Part shown: positions 26,733 to 35,964 of the stretch, in pieces
Layout of the letters: the number at the start of each line of letters is the position of its first letter
Position numbering within the stretch: the first letter of the stretch is position 1
Source of the DNA: Zelonia costaricensis
Lineage: Eukaryota > Euglenozoa > Kinetoplastea > Trypanosomatida > Trypanosomatidae
Length of the DNA stretch: 37,368 nt
Direction of reading: 5' to 3'
Assembly: GCA_030849075.1 (NCBI GenBank)
Contig: JASAOO010003357.1
Coordinates: 1-37,368, forward strand
Program-made: the position numbers and the translations under genes
The notes under the pieces: model-generated
The model's input: only the letters and a program-made list of their open reading frames with translations
Databases searched by the model: none
What the model was told of the DNA's origin: nothing

Positions 26733-29700
26733 TCACCAATCTTGCACTTGCGAGTGTGGCACTCTCGCGATAAAGTCCACCCACGCGTCAAGGTCGGCGT
26801 GTGCGGGCGACGGTGCACGGATGACCGGCTCCACCTCCGTCGAGACCCACGCGCGCGCTTCCGCCGCACCTGCCGCGCGCAGCGAGTGCCGCAGCAGCTG
26901 CACGGCTGGGACCGCCGCTACCGGCAGCAGCCTGCGGCGCCGCGCGAACCTAGACGCCACGGGCGGCAGCGCGAGCATCGCCGCGGTCGGGGTGCAGCGC
27001 AGGCGACGCGCCGAACCGCCGCCCCGCTCCTCTTCACCTTCCTCGCTCCCCTCCTTGCCTGCCGTGGCAGCGGCCCGCTGCCAGACCGACGCCGGGTACT
27101 GCTGGTACACGGCCACCCACCGGCGCCGCAGCGTGCGCCACGGCTCTGCAGCGGCCGCCGCAGACGCCGCGGGGGATTCTGCGTGGTGCAGGCACGTCAG
27201 CTGCTCCACCTCGCGCGCGACGTAGACCGCGTCGTCCAACGGCGCGTTGCCGCGGAGCTGCGCGGTCCACATAAGCGCCACCACAGCCCACCGCGCCCGC
27301 TCCTGCGGCGACACCCGCTGGCCCGCGCTGTGCAGCATGGCGCGGTAGTAGGCCATGAATTCGGGGTGCTCACCCTCTTGCAGGAGCAGCAGTATCTGAT
27401 GCACCACACGCGAGGTGAAAACCGAGGAAAGAGCCGCCGCTGCGTGGTGCGCGGCGCCTGGTCCGCCGTCGCCGGTGCCCGCTGCGGACGTGTAACTCGG
27501 AGGGGTGGCGCTGGGGTGAAGGCCATCGCCGGGCGGCATGCGCAGGCTAAGCGCCACTGACACACCTGCCGCCGCGTTGCCACTCGCCCCGCCGTGCCGT
27601 ACCACGTACGGCCCCACGCACCGCTCCAACTCGCTGCGCCAGTGTACAGAGCGTCGGGCGTGCAGAAGACGCACAAAGAGGTCCTCCTCTGGCGATGGCG
27701 CCAGCAGCTCGTTGGCGCGCAGCGAGTGCAGCACCATGTCGAAGTTGGGCAGCCCACACCGTGCATACGCGCAGAGACAGGCAAAGATGTCCGCGTGCCC
27801 GGCCGCGAGCGCTGGCGTGGCGGCGTCGCTAAGACACTGCTGCAGGCACCACATCGCCAGCTCTGCGTCGCGCGCGTCTCCGGCGAGCCGAGCCGCCTCG
27901 CGTGCCACGGGCAGCGTCGCCACGGCTTTGGCGATTGCCGGCGCGGTGGTGACGGTGCTGCGGCGCCGCAGACGGTGAAGCCACCGCACCGCGCGGGGCC
28001 GCTGGCTGGAGATGTGAAGGTGGCGCATGTACCAGACGAGCAGCGTCTCAAGGTGGGGCAGCGACGGGGCAGTGAGCGGCTCCGCCAGCGTCAACGCAGA
28101 TGCCGCCTCGGCGGCGAGGGCAGGCATGCCGGTCCACTCCTCGAGGCACACGTCCACGTACAAGGCGGCCCAGTCCGCGATGTCGCGCTGCCGGGCAACA
28201 ACGGCGGTGCGGAGCAGCGCGAGGAGAGCGGGCACCGTCAGGCGCACCGGCACAGGGGGCGCATGCACTGGCTGCTGCTGCTCTTGCGTGCGGGCCGAGT
28301 CGGCGGCCCGGGGGACCCTGCCGTGCCGCCGTGAGCGCACGTGCCCAAATGTAGACACCGGCAGCGGCGCCAGCGTCGGCAGTGCTGCGGGCGCCGTCTC
28401 CTCGCGCAGCCAGTAGCGGAAGCACTGGGCGTACACAACCGCCTGCGCCGCTGCCCAGTCTCCGTCCGTGTCGGCGAGCCGGTAGGCCGCGCGGCGCAGC
28501 GAGGTGGCGAGGAAGTCCACCGCGTCGGCGTCATGGACGCGCATGTGGCGGAGAACGCGTGCGGCAAAGTCGTGCCACGGCTGCGGCTGTTGCACGTCGG
28601 CGTGCCCCGCTTCGGTGCGTGCCAGTGCGGTACTCTGCGCGGCAGCACCGGGGGAAGCCGGGCCAGCGCCGGCCCGCGTGTCTTCGCCACCCTCCACGCG
28701 CCGCCCACTCGCAGACCCAGTGGGCGGCTCTTCGTGGTAGTGGCGGTGGCTCTGAGCGCTTCTCCAGCCACGCCGCAGCAACACGCGCACGCACTGCGCG
28801 TAAACGTGCAGTGCGACTAGCCACTCAGAGGTCACGGCGTCACCCGTGCGGGACGCTGGCGAGGCTGCTGCAGTTGCCGTGCCCACGTCCTCAGCGGGAG
28901 CGGCGGCGGCACCGCTGCGAGGTGAGGCGCGCGCAAGGCAGCGCTGCAACGTCGCGAGATCGGCCGTGGCGCCTGCCGCGTCGACGACGAAGTCCGGCAC
29001 CGCCGCCCCCTGCGGCGGGCCGGCGTCCCCGTCGCTCGCCACCCCTCGCACCGCGTGCTGAAATGCCCCCTCGTCGCTCCCGCCGCCCACCTCGTGCGTG
29101 CGCAGCACCGCGTCGACATACAGGGCGCAACACCGACTGTGCAGCCCGACCACGTAGCCAAGCCGGCACACCTCCGTCACGAGCCGCAGGCGCTGTCGGC
29201 GGGGAAGGGCGGAAAGTCGCTGCGGCTCTTGCGCGAGGCGATCCATCAGCGCGCGTGCCTCCTCCACCGCATCCTCACGCACGCGCTTATGGGGGCGAGC
29301 AGGTGCACGGCTGCTCCACTCAAGTGCGGCGGCGTCCCCGGCCTCGAGGTCGGGCGACAGAGGCGGGAGCAGAGGAGCTGGCACGCACCCCATGGTGAGG
29401 CACCCCGGGGAGGACTGCAGCGGCACGTGAGTGCACAAGGCCTCGTAGTGACGCAGCAGCGCACTCACCTGCTCCACCGTCCACGTCGGCGTCGATGGGC
29501 CCGCGTGGGCGGCGGCAGCGGCAGTGCCGTGGCTCGCTTGTGTGCTGCCACTACTTCGTGCTGCTGCGTCAAATTCCGATGGCGCTGACGAGGGGCCTTG
29601 TGAAGCGTCACGCGCCGCGTCGCTGGTGGTGTCGTGCACTTCGCGGAGGTGCACGGCCCTCGCCGTCACGACGGCCGCGGCTGGGGAGGCTGCGGCATGG

Positions 29701-29786
29701 GTGCGGGAGAAGTGGCGACGGGGCAGCGGGAGGCGACGCAAAGGGCGGAGGAGGGCGACTTGGAAGGACGGAGCGCGGCGCAGCAT
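26733..29786 (-). CDS. Large putative mitochondrial helical-repeat protein
   Basis: A 1017-residue protein I do not recognise by family. The N-terminus MLRRAPSFQVALLRPLRRLP, continuing with two more Arg-rich turns, has seven or more Arg, no acidic residue in the first 35, and alternating hydrophobics: a typical mitochondrial presequence. The body is mostly helical with paired-helix character, clearest around 560-760 (segments such as L-E-T-L-L-V-W-Y-M-R, A-E-L-A-M-W-C-L-Q-Q-C, I-F-A-C-L-C-A-Y-A-R-C-G and F-V-R-L-L-H-A-R-R), the look of degenerate PPR or TPR arrays found in many kinetoplastid mitochondrial RNA and ribosome factors. Ala/Gly/Pro/Ser-rich insertions (about 60-100, 285-320, 370-420) separate the helical blocks. 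The ATG lies 10 bases after a clear acceptor. Confidence 0.78.
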   Translation of the reverse strand: MLRRAPSFQVALLRPLRRLPLPRRHFSRTHAAASPAAAVVTARAVHLREVHDTTSDAARDASQGPSSAPSEFDAAARSSGSTQASHGTAAAAAHAGPSTPTWTVEQVSALLRHYEALCTHVPLQSSPGCLTMGCVPAPLLPPLSPDLEAGDAAALEWSSRAPARPHKRVREDAVEEARALMDRLAQEPQRLSALPRRQRLRLVTEVCRLGYVVGLHSRCCALYVDAVLRTHEVGGGSDEGAFQHAVRGVASDGDAGPPQGAAVPDFVVDAAGATADLATLQRCLARASPRSGAAAAPAEDVGTATAAASPASRTGDAVTSEWLVALHVYAQCVRVLLRRGWRSAQSHRHYHEEPPTGSASGRRVEGGEDTRAGAGPASPGAAAQSTALARTEAGHADVQQPQPWHDFAARVLRHMRVHDADAVDFLATSLRRAAYRLADTDGDWAAAQAVVYAQCFRYWLREETAPAALPTLAPLPVSTFGHVRSRRHGRVPRAADSARTQEQQQPVHAPPVPVRLTVPALLALLRTAVVARQRDIADWAALYVDVCLEEWTGMPALAAEAASALTLAEPLTAPSLPHLETLLVWYMRHLHISSQRPRAVRWLHRLRRRSTVTTAPAIAKAVATLPVAREAARLAGDARDAELAMWCLQQCLSDAATPALAAGHADIFACLCAYARCGLPNFDMVLHSLRANELLAPSPEEDLFVRLLHARRSVHWRSELERCVGPYVVRHGGASGNAAAGVSVALSLRMPPGDGLHPSATPPSYTSAAGTGDGGPGAAHHAAAALSSVFTSRVVHQILLLLQEGEHPEFMAYYRAMLHSAGQRVSPQERARWAVVALMWTAQLRGNAPLDDAVYVAREVEQLTCLHHAESPAASAAAAAEPWRTLRRRWVAVYQQYPASVWQRAAATAGKEGSEEGEEERGGGSARRLRCTPTAAMLALPPVASRFARRRRLLPVAAVPAVQLLRHSLRAAGAAEARAWVSTEVEPVIRAPSPAHADLDAWVDFIARVPHSQVQDW

Positions 29787-29796
29787 GCCGTGTGAC

Positions 29797-29816
29797 CTTT
29801 GGGGAGAAGGGAGGGG
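29797..29816 (-). promoter_or_regulatory. Candidate trans-splice acceptor for 1017-residue gene
   Basis: Minus strand: CCCCTCCCTTCTCCCC followed by AAAG, AG at 29798-29797, directly downstream of a CA repeat. It leaves a 10-base 5' UTR and excludes the longer frame that would start in the CA repeat. Confidence 0.55.
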
Positions 29817-29833
29817 TGTGTGTGTGTGTGTGT
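29816..29833. repeat. (GT)n microsatellite at the leader of the 1017-residue gene
   Basis: Eighteen bases of pure GT on the plus strand, CA in the transcript, abutting the pyrimidine tract of the acceptor. A second GT-rich run follows at about 29928-29954. Confidence 0.9.
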
Positions 29834-31982
29834 CTCTGGTCCTTGCAGTCTCTTTCTTTATGTGTTTCACTTCACTGTTTGAACGTGTGCAGCGCCCCTC
29901 GTATCTGACGAGGAGACTCTACGTGCTGCGTGTGTGTGTGTGTGTGGGTGTGTGTAGGTGCAGCGGAGAAAGACGAGCGTCGTAGGGCAAGTCATGGGAA
30001 AAAGAAAAGAGCTGGAGAACGCGGTGGCGGATCGCATCCCTGGCGCGCGCTGCGGCACAGAGAGCGGAATAGAGGGGTTGTGCGCTCTGTGGGGCGCCTG
30101 GAGTTCCTGCTTCGGGGTAGTCGACGGCGCGACCCGGCTCTCCAATGCCTTCGGGGCGTATTCGGCGCGTGCGTGCTACGCGCCTGGCAGCGGCGGCAAC
30201 ACCAGAAGGTAGGCGGGGCAAAACAACAAAAAAGAGTTTTCATGTGAGAGTGCAGCGACGACGATCGTTGACTGCACCCCTACCCGACGTCTTCTTCCTT
30301 TTCTTCTTCTTCGTGTTTGCCCGTGGCGGCTATACGGTGGCGTGAGTTGTGCAGTCGCAACTGCACGTGCCGCGGCACATGGGATTGGCACTGTTGCGCG
30401 CTCGCCTCCTGATTGACGTTCCCACCGCTAGACTCTGGCGCCGGTGAGGCGTGTCACGGTCAAGAAGCAACAGCTCACGACGAGCGGTGCCACCGGGAAA
30501 GGAGGCGAAACACACACAAAGCAGATATGAACACGTGGAGGACAAGCATGGCGAGGCGCAGATGTGCGAAGTGAGTGGGCGACGCCCCTGGAGGAGGGGA
30601 GGGGGGAAAGAAAACGGCCGAGAGAGAGAGGAAGACATCGAGCGAGAGAAGAAAAGGAGAGTTGCACACACACACACACTCACACACCCACGCGCGCAGG
30701 CACACTCGTAACAAAAAAGAAAACACGTTGGGCTATAGGAGGGGGGGAGGGGAAGAGAGGGAGGTTGGTAGAAGACGGAAAAGGTATCAAAGAAGAAAAG
30801 GCAACGCAGGGGACGGCGATAGCGGAGAGAGAGGGGGGTGGGGGATGGGGGAGGCAGTGTGCCGCCTGAGGGCAGCAAAGGTGGCCACCGTCACGAGGCG
30901 GCGGAAGAGGAGAAGAAAAAAAAAAGGGTCCTAGGCGTTTGTTCCTCTAGCTAATCTAGTGCAAAGCAAGGCAGGTCGTCCCTACGTGAATTCAAGCGCG
31001 GACAGAGTCCATGGGCTTCCACATGAACACACACACACTCTATATAGGCCAGGCGCATCACAGTGGGAAGGGGCGGCGACAGTGGCAAGCAGGAGGGGGG
31101 GGGGCAGAGGAGGAGGAGAAAAGACGGACGAATTTGTTGAGAGGGGAGCAGCGCAGGACTGCGGGTGAACTCCAGCCTCGCAGAGAAAGAAAGAAACGAA
31201 AACGCTGTACTAGAGGTGCGGTGCCATGTATATGACAGGAGACAATGGCGAAGGAGGGGGGGGGTGCTACAGGGATACATGGGTGCAGTGAAGGCGTGCT
31301 CCACTGCGCGGCTCGATGGCGTGCCGTAAAACGGCAAGAGAGGACACTCCCACGCCCGCACACGCATCATGCAACGTGTGACGATGCGCGTGAGTTGAGA
31401 AGCAACGCTGTTTCGCTAGAGAAAACAACCATCGTCACACCACAAAAAAGAAGACCAGATGATGGGAGAGAACAGAAGAAGAGCAGAGAAAGCAAAAACA
31501 AAAACGAAAGCAGAAGTCGCGAAAGAGCGAAAGCGGTGAGAGGCGGCAGGAGGGGGGGGGGTGAGGGGAGGAGCAGGTGACCCTCTTCAATGCTCCCCAG
31601 AGCGGTGCGCATCGCGGAGTGAGCGGTAAAGGGCGAAGGCCGCACTTCACACGCCGCTGCAGTTGCGCGCCTCTCCTCCTCCTGTCCCGTCTTCTCCATC
31701 GCCTGCTTGACGTCTCGGATACTAAAGGCGTCCAGCGCGAGGAGAAAAAGGAAGTGAAAGGGCGGAAGGAGCAGGAAGAGAAAACAACAAGAGCACGGAC
31801 ACAGAGGGAAGGCTTGAGCTGACAAGCCGACCCCCAACAACGGCTGAACGCGGGGCTACAGGCCGGGAACAAACCCCACCAGAGAGTGGCGACCCTTCGC
31901 TACGGGCGCTCCTGTTTGAGAATATAGCACGAAGGACAAGATCAGGCCGCGACCAGTGGAAGAGGGGGAGGGTGTCTGCCCG

Positions 31983-33146
31983 CTAGAAGTCGTCCTCAAG
32001 GTCGTCCATCTCATACGTGGTGTCGTCCATGTACGTCTTGGCTGTCTTCGGCGCCGTGTTGCGCGCGCCGCGGACCCCGTTCGGGGTGAAGGGGCGGCCC
32101 TGGTAGCTTGCGACGCGCGGGCCGCCGCCGGCGCTGCCGCCTCCGCCGCGCAGCATCCCGCGCGTTGGCCCGAGCGTCTGCCGGCGCCGCTCCTCTGCCC
32201 TCTTGGCCTGCCGCGAGCCTTCGCCATCGTCGTCCGCGGCGTTCGCGCCGCCTTTCGCGTCGTCGTCGGCGAAGTCAAAGACGGGCTTGACGAGCGGGGC
32301 ATCGAGCCAGTGGTGCTCCAGCCGCAGAGGGGCCCGCTTCTTGGCCCGCGCCTCCGCCTCCTCCTTGCGCAGCTGAGCCCAGTACTCGGGATCCTGATAG
32401 CCCTTACTCCGCGCCTCCGTCGCGCGGCGCACGCGGTTGTTCTGCTCGTGCAGGTACACGACAAGCGCGACGCCGGACCACAGGCACGCGTGCCGGGCCA
32501 CCCCGCGGACAAAGCCGCGGCGCTGCTCCCGGGCCGCCTGCTGAATCTCCTCATCCGTGAAGCCCGTGCCGTAGGGGTTGCGGTAGTCGGACTCGTAGGG
32601 GCGGTAGAAGTACCACGTGGAGAAGTTGGCGTCAGCGCCGCGCTGGCCGTGGCCGGCGGACGCGCCGGCAGAGGAGGAGGTGGAGGCGCGGTGGTCCGCC
32701 TGGAAGTCGTCGCCGAGACCCTCGCCGTAGGTGGGCCGGTGCCGCGCAGCCCGGTAGTGCGTGTTGGACGCGTGCGCGTGGCTGCCGTGCCCGTTTGTGT
32801 TCATGTTCATCCCGGTATGCATGTCGTGCCAGTAGGCGCGGCGCGCACTCGTGTCGCAGTCCCACTGCGCGTGGGGGTGGGCGTAAAAGCCTGCGGCCCG
32901 CGTCACCGTCCCGGGCACGCACCCGTCGCCGCTCCTGCACACGCCGTGCTCGCGCAGGAGGACCTCGTAGGCGGCCTGCAGCCTGCGAAAGGCGTCAGGG
33001 TCGCCACCCGCGTCGGGGTGCGCCGTCAGAGCCTTTTCGCGGAACGCCTTCTTGATGTTTGCCGGGGTGCACGGCTCCTTGGCGTGGAGGCCCAGCACGG
33101 CACGTGCCGCCGCCGCACGGTGCAGGGTGCGCGAGTAGGCCAGCAT
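31983..33146 (-). CDS. J-domain protein, probably mitochondrial, one membrane segment
   Basis: A 387-residue protein. After a short presequence-like N-terminus (M-L-A-Y-S-R-T-L-H-R-A-A-A-A-R, no acidic residue) comes a J domain at about 16-68 with the HPD tripeptide at 43-45, preceded by the basic helix I-K-K-A-F-R-E-K-A-L and followed by F-R-R-L-Q-A-A-Y-E-V-L. There is no Gly/Phe or zinc-finger region, so it is a class III (C) J-protein. A Gly/His/Ser-rich linker runs to about 175, then a hydrophobic segment C-L-W-S-G-V-A-L-V-V-Y-L (221-232) that could span a membrane, then a basic and an acidic tail (D-D-T-Y-E-M-D-D-L-E-D-D-F end). J-proteins stimulate Hsp70 ATPase. The upstream J domain and mitochondrial leader are seen; the location is inference. 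Confidence 0.87.
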   Translation of the reverse strand: MLAYSRTLHRAAAARAVLGLHAKEPCTPANIKKAFREKALTAHPDAGGDPDAFRRLQAAYEVLLREHGVCRSGDGCVPGTVTRAAGFYAHPHAQWDCDTSARRAYWHDMHTGMNMNTNGHGSHAHASNTHYRAARHRPTYGEGLGDDFQADHRASTSSSAGASAGHGQRGADANFSTWYFYRPYESDYRNPYGTGFTDEEIQQAAREQRRGFVRGVARHACLWSGVALVVYLHEQNNRVRRATEARSKGYQDPEYWAQLRKEEAEARAKKRAPLRLEHHWLDAPLVKPVFDFADDDAKGGANAADDDGEGSRQAKRAEERRRQTLGPTRGMLRGGGGSAGGGPRVASYQGRPFTPNGVRGARNTAPKTAKTYMDDTTYEMDDLEDDF

Positions 33147-33904
33147 GCGTGGAGTAGCAGCGAGAAGGTGCAGGGGTGGTCACCGATGGGGCCGGGGGCG
33201 AAGAGAGGAGGGCTTCACAGAAGGGGGTGGGGAGGGGGTAATGACGGGGTGGGATGGGCCGCAGCAACACACAGCAGCAAAGGGCGGAGGGGAGAGCGGG
33301 GGGAAGGGGTTTGACGCGCGAGTCGGGTCGGCGTATGTGGCCTTGGCTGGCTGTGTGTGTGTGTGTGTGTGTGTGTGCCACGGGGAAGGAGTACGGGGTG
33401 TTTCTGAACAAGCCTCTACAAGGTACGTGTGTCACGAATAGGTGCAGAGCTGGTGAGGGGGGTGGCCAGGTCAAGGGGAGGGCGCAGGGAGACGGCAGAA
33501 AAGCGAGATGATGGTAGTGCAGAGAAGATCCGGGGGGAGTGGGATGAGGTGGAGTCACTTCCCAGTATTGTGTCTTGACATCCCTCGTTCAGCACACCGC
33601 CATTGTCCGTGGCCAAGGCACGGCTTCTCGCTGCACAGTCTTGAGGTGCAGCAGTCCGCCGAGGAGGAGACGCGCCAGTGGAGCGGTTCCCTCTGTTCGG
33701 GAAGACAGGCATCGTCGGAGTCGACGTTTGCCGTCTTGCGAAAAAACAAACAAAGAACACCAGTCGAGCGGTGCATTAACGCCGTGCACGCCGGGGGAGG
33801 GGGGGGGGTCTCCTGCACCCCCACGAACCAAAAACGCGCCCCTCTCCTCGAAACAACCGACGCGCGCCGTGACGTGGCGACGCGAGCACCTCCTGTCGCC
33901 CACG
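33147..33904. other. Gap between CID protein and J-protein genes
   Basis: No gene supported. The minus strand from about 33240 to 33147 is a long pyrimidine-rich tract; the last AG before the J-protein ATG is at 33214-33213, giving about 66 bases of 5' UTR if used. The TG microsatellite is listed separately. Confidence 0.5.
33352..33377. repeat. (TG)13 microsatellite
   Basis: Twenty-six bases of uninterrupted TG on the plus strand (CA in the transcript), the longest dinucleotide run in the window. Confidence 0.93.
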
Positions 33905-35302
33905 CTACGTGAGCGACGCCGGCTCGTTCGACTCCGCCGGGGCCTCCTCCAACCGCCGGATCTTCACGGCGCCGCGGTCGCCGCCCTTGTACGCCTCCTC
34001 GAGCACCTCGACCGTGCGCGTGAAGAGGCCCTCGCGCTTCAGGTCGCCGGTGTGCTCGGCGAAGTCCGCCGCGGCGGGGTACATGAGGCGCACGAGCTTC
34101 TCGTCTGGCTTGAGGAAGTTGCGGGAGTAGAAGTGGCAGCGGTAGTGCGCGTTCTTGCTCTTGCTGTCGCGGAAGAGGGCCCCGCAGTGGGGGCAGCGGT
34201 GCCGCGCGGTGGAGGACTCGCGTGGCGGAAAGATGGAGCTCAGAAAGCTGCGCAGCGTCCGCTCCACCGTGTCGGGGTTGCGCACCCCACGCTCGAAGGA
34301 GCGCAGCGCGGCGTTCTTGGCAGCGGCGGTGGCCGCCGACGCCGCCCCTCCCGCCGGCGCCGCACCCGCTGCCCCCTTCCCGCTGCCCATCAAGTTCGTT
34401 GTCGGAGCCGTCGCGACCACGGCGGCGCTGACGCGGGCGGTGCTGTCGATGATCTGCTGCACACTCTGGCCCCACACATCGCCGCCGCCGTGACCAGCGC
34501 CGCCGCTGCCGCCGTTGCTGCTGCCGGTGGCTCGCGGCCCAGCAACACCGTTGCCGCCCGCGTCCGACGACGCCTGCTGCGACGGGTCCGCCAGTTCCTC
34601 TGCCTCGACTTCCCGGGTGCGCTGCAGGCGGTGCTGCACGTACTCCTGCAGCCGCCGGTGCACGTCGCTGCTGAAGGTGCCCTGCACCGCCCACGAGTCG
34701 AGCAGGGCGTGAAAGAGGTAGCGGTACTCCTCAATGGCGTTGGCGACCCAGTAGGACGTGCCAGGCGCGAACACCGGCATGAAGTACGCGACGAGGTGCG
34801 GCAGCTCCCCCTCCACGGCGGCGTGCAGCCGCGCTGCCGCCTCGGCGCTGACGTTCTTGACAAGCGCGTCCATGACGCAGAAGGCAAGGTAGACGTCCTG
34901 CACGGCGGCGTGCGCCTGGTAGGTCCGCTCGCGGTCCAGCGCGGAGCCGCGTGGGGCGATGGCGGAGGCGATGGCGTTCGTGACAGTCCCGCTGCTCGAG
35001 GCGGCCGTGGCGGCGGCGGCGGTCGCACGCGCCAGCTCCGCGCTCAGCTCGGTGAAGCGCGTCGCGGTGTCTTTGATGTGGTTCTGCACGGTGAGCCACG
35101 CGTCGAGCACCCAGCTCGGGTGGTCATTGACGGCCCACACAATGCCGTCCAGCAGGAACTGCGTGCGCGGAATCATGGGCGGCACGCGGATGAACGGGTG
35201 CTGCCGCACCGCCACCGTGTACGACGGTGTGCGCAGACGGCTCGCCAGGAAGAACTGAAGCGAGATGCACCACTCCTCCTTGCGCTGCGTGTCCACGTCC
35301 AT
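33905..35302 (-). CDS. CID plus C2H2 zinc-finger protein, Pcf11-like
   Basis: A 465-residue protein. Residues 60-230 look like an RNA polymerase II CTD-interacting domain: helix pairs F-T-E-L-S-A-E-L, then V-Y-L-A-F-C-V-M-D-A-L-V-K-N-V (137-151), which matches the CID signature L-Y-L-x-D-S-I-V-K-N, then L-P-H-L-V-A-Y-F and Y-L-F-H-A-L-L-D-S-W (195-204), the usual closing helix with Trp. A Ser/Gly/Ala-rich linker follows. A zinc finger C370-x2-C373-x12-H386-x3-H390 precedes a conserved-looking segment F-L-K-P-D-E-K-L-V. CID followed by zinc finger is the plan of Pcf11, a cleavage and termination factor. In kinetoplastids polyadenylation is coupled to trans-splicing, so such a factor could act there. 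It is shorter than yeast or human Pcf11. Start precedes the domain; an acceptor lies about 10 bases upstream. Confidence 0.75.
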   Translation of the reverse strand: MDVDTQRKEEWCISLQFFLASRLRTPSYTVAVRQHPFIRVPPMIPRTQFLLDGIVWAVNDHPSWVLDAWLTVQNHIKDTATRFTELSAELARATAAAATAASSSGTVTNAIASAIAPRGSALDRERTYQAHAAVQDVYLAFCVMDALVKNVSAEAAARLHAAVEGELPHLVAYFMPVFAPGTSYWVANAIEEYRYLFHALLDSWAVQGTFSSDVHRRLQEYVQHRLQRTREVEAEELADPSQQASSDAGGNGVAGPRATGSSNGGSGGAGHGGGDVWGQSVQQIIDSTARVSAAVVATAPTTNLMGSGKGAAGAAPAGGAASAATAAAKNAALRSFERGVRNPDTVERTLRSFLSSIFPPRESSTARHRCPHCGALFRDSKSKNAHYRCHFYSRNFLKPDEKLVRLMYPAAADFAEHTGDLKREGLFTRTVEVLEEAYKGGDRGAVKIRRLEEAPAESNEPASLT

Positions 35303-35964
35303 GGCGCTGCACTACACAGGTGTGAGCGGGGGTGGGGATGAATACAGATAACGGTGTTTGAAGTGAGGTGTGGCGTTTCCAGGCCTCCGTGTGCGTGCGC
35401 GTGTGACTGCACCCCTCCGCAGGAGACGCGCAACTTGGTACCCTCGGTGGTGCAGGCGGCGACGAGACAAGCGAGATGAAAGAGGAGAGTTGATATGCGG
35501 GAAGCTGCATTCTAAGAGCTGTCTGGAAATCAATCGTGCTCCGGTGCACCGGAGGCGGCTTGCCGGCCTCGAGCGCCGCCTTCCCGGAGAGTGGCGGTGC
35601 AGGTGGAAGAGGCAGTGAGGATGCTGAAAGGGCCAGAGGAAAACAGCCCCAGCAAGAAGCGCTGATGCAGCTTTCGTTGTTGCTGTTGCTGTTTCGTTGT
35701 ACTCTCTTCAAGACTCGACGGCGGATGCTGGGCGATGGGGCTAAGGACGAGACGCGTCCGGATGCAGCGGCCCGCAGCAGACCCAGCAAGACGTGCGAGT
35801 GGGCATGGGGTGGGCCATGCGATAGGGGATATAGAGGAAGGAAGCAAACACGAAAGAGAAGCTCCGCAGTCGAGTACGGCGGGCTTCGACGGAAGAGGAC
35901 GGGCTGCGGCACCTTCTCCGCCTGTCTTCCGGCCTCGCCCCTCCCCCCCTTCCTCCATATATCC
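35303..35964. other. Gap between partial gene and CID-protein gene
   Basis: No gene supported. It should be mainly 3' UTR of the partial gene at the right edge plus the short leader of the CID-protein gene. Confidence 0.5.
35312..35340 (-). promoter_or_regulatory. Candidate trans-splice acceptor for CID-protein gene
   Basis: Minus strand: TTCATCCCCACCCCCGCTCACACCTGTGTAG, AG at 35313-35312, followed by a second AG at 35308-35307, before the ATG at 35302. Inference. Confidence 0.45.

Larger units (their letters stand above)
29787..31982. other. 2.2 kb gap with strong purine bias
   Basis: The longest gap in the window. No gene supported on either strand; frames such as 30330-30878 (minus) are Ser/Pro/Cys/Leu-rich low complexity. 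The plus strand at about 30590-30930 and 31085-31265 and 31440-31580 is dominated by A and G, so the J-protein transcript's 3' region would be pyrimidine-rich. CA repeat at about 30665-30690 and G-runs near 31097-31106, 31256-31264 and 31553-31561. Confidence 0.55.

Noticed and set aside
28382..29398. 338-codon plus-strand frame
   Set aside because: Antisense to the 1017-residue gene; Arg/Ala/Pro-rich shadow.
30330..30878. Possible 182-codon minus-strand gene in the long gap
   Set aside because: Composition (Ser, Pro, Cys, Leu, Val) simply reflects a pyrimidine-rich transcript and CA repeats.
31956..33314. 452-codon open frame on the plus strand
   Set aside because: Antisense to the J-protein gene, with no recognisable domain.
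33575..35341. 588-codon open frame on the plus strand
   Set aside because: It is antisense to the CID zinc-finger gene, whose domains are recognisable. The long frame follows from high third-position GC; its translation is Arg/Val/Gly-rich without domains.
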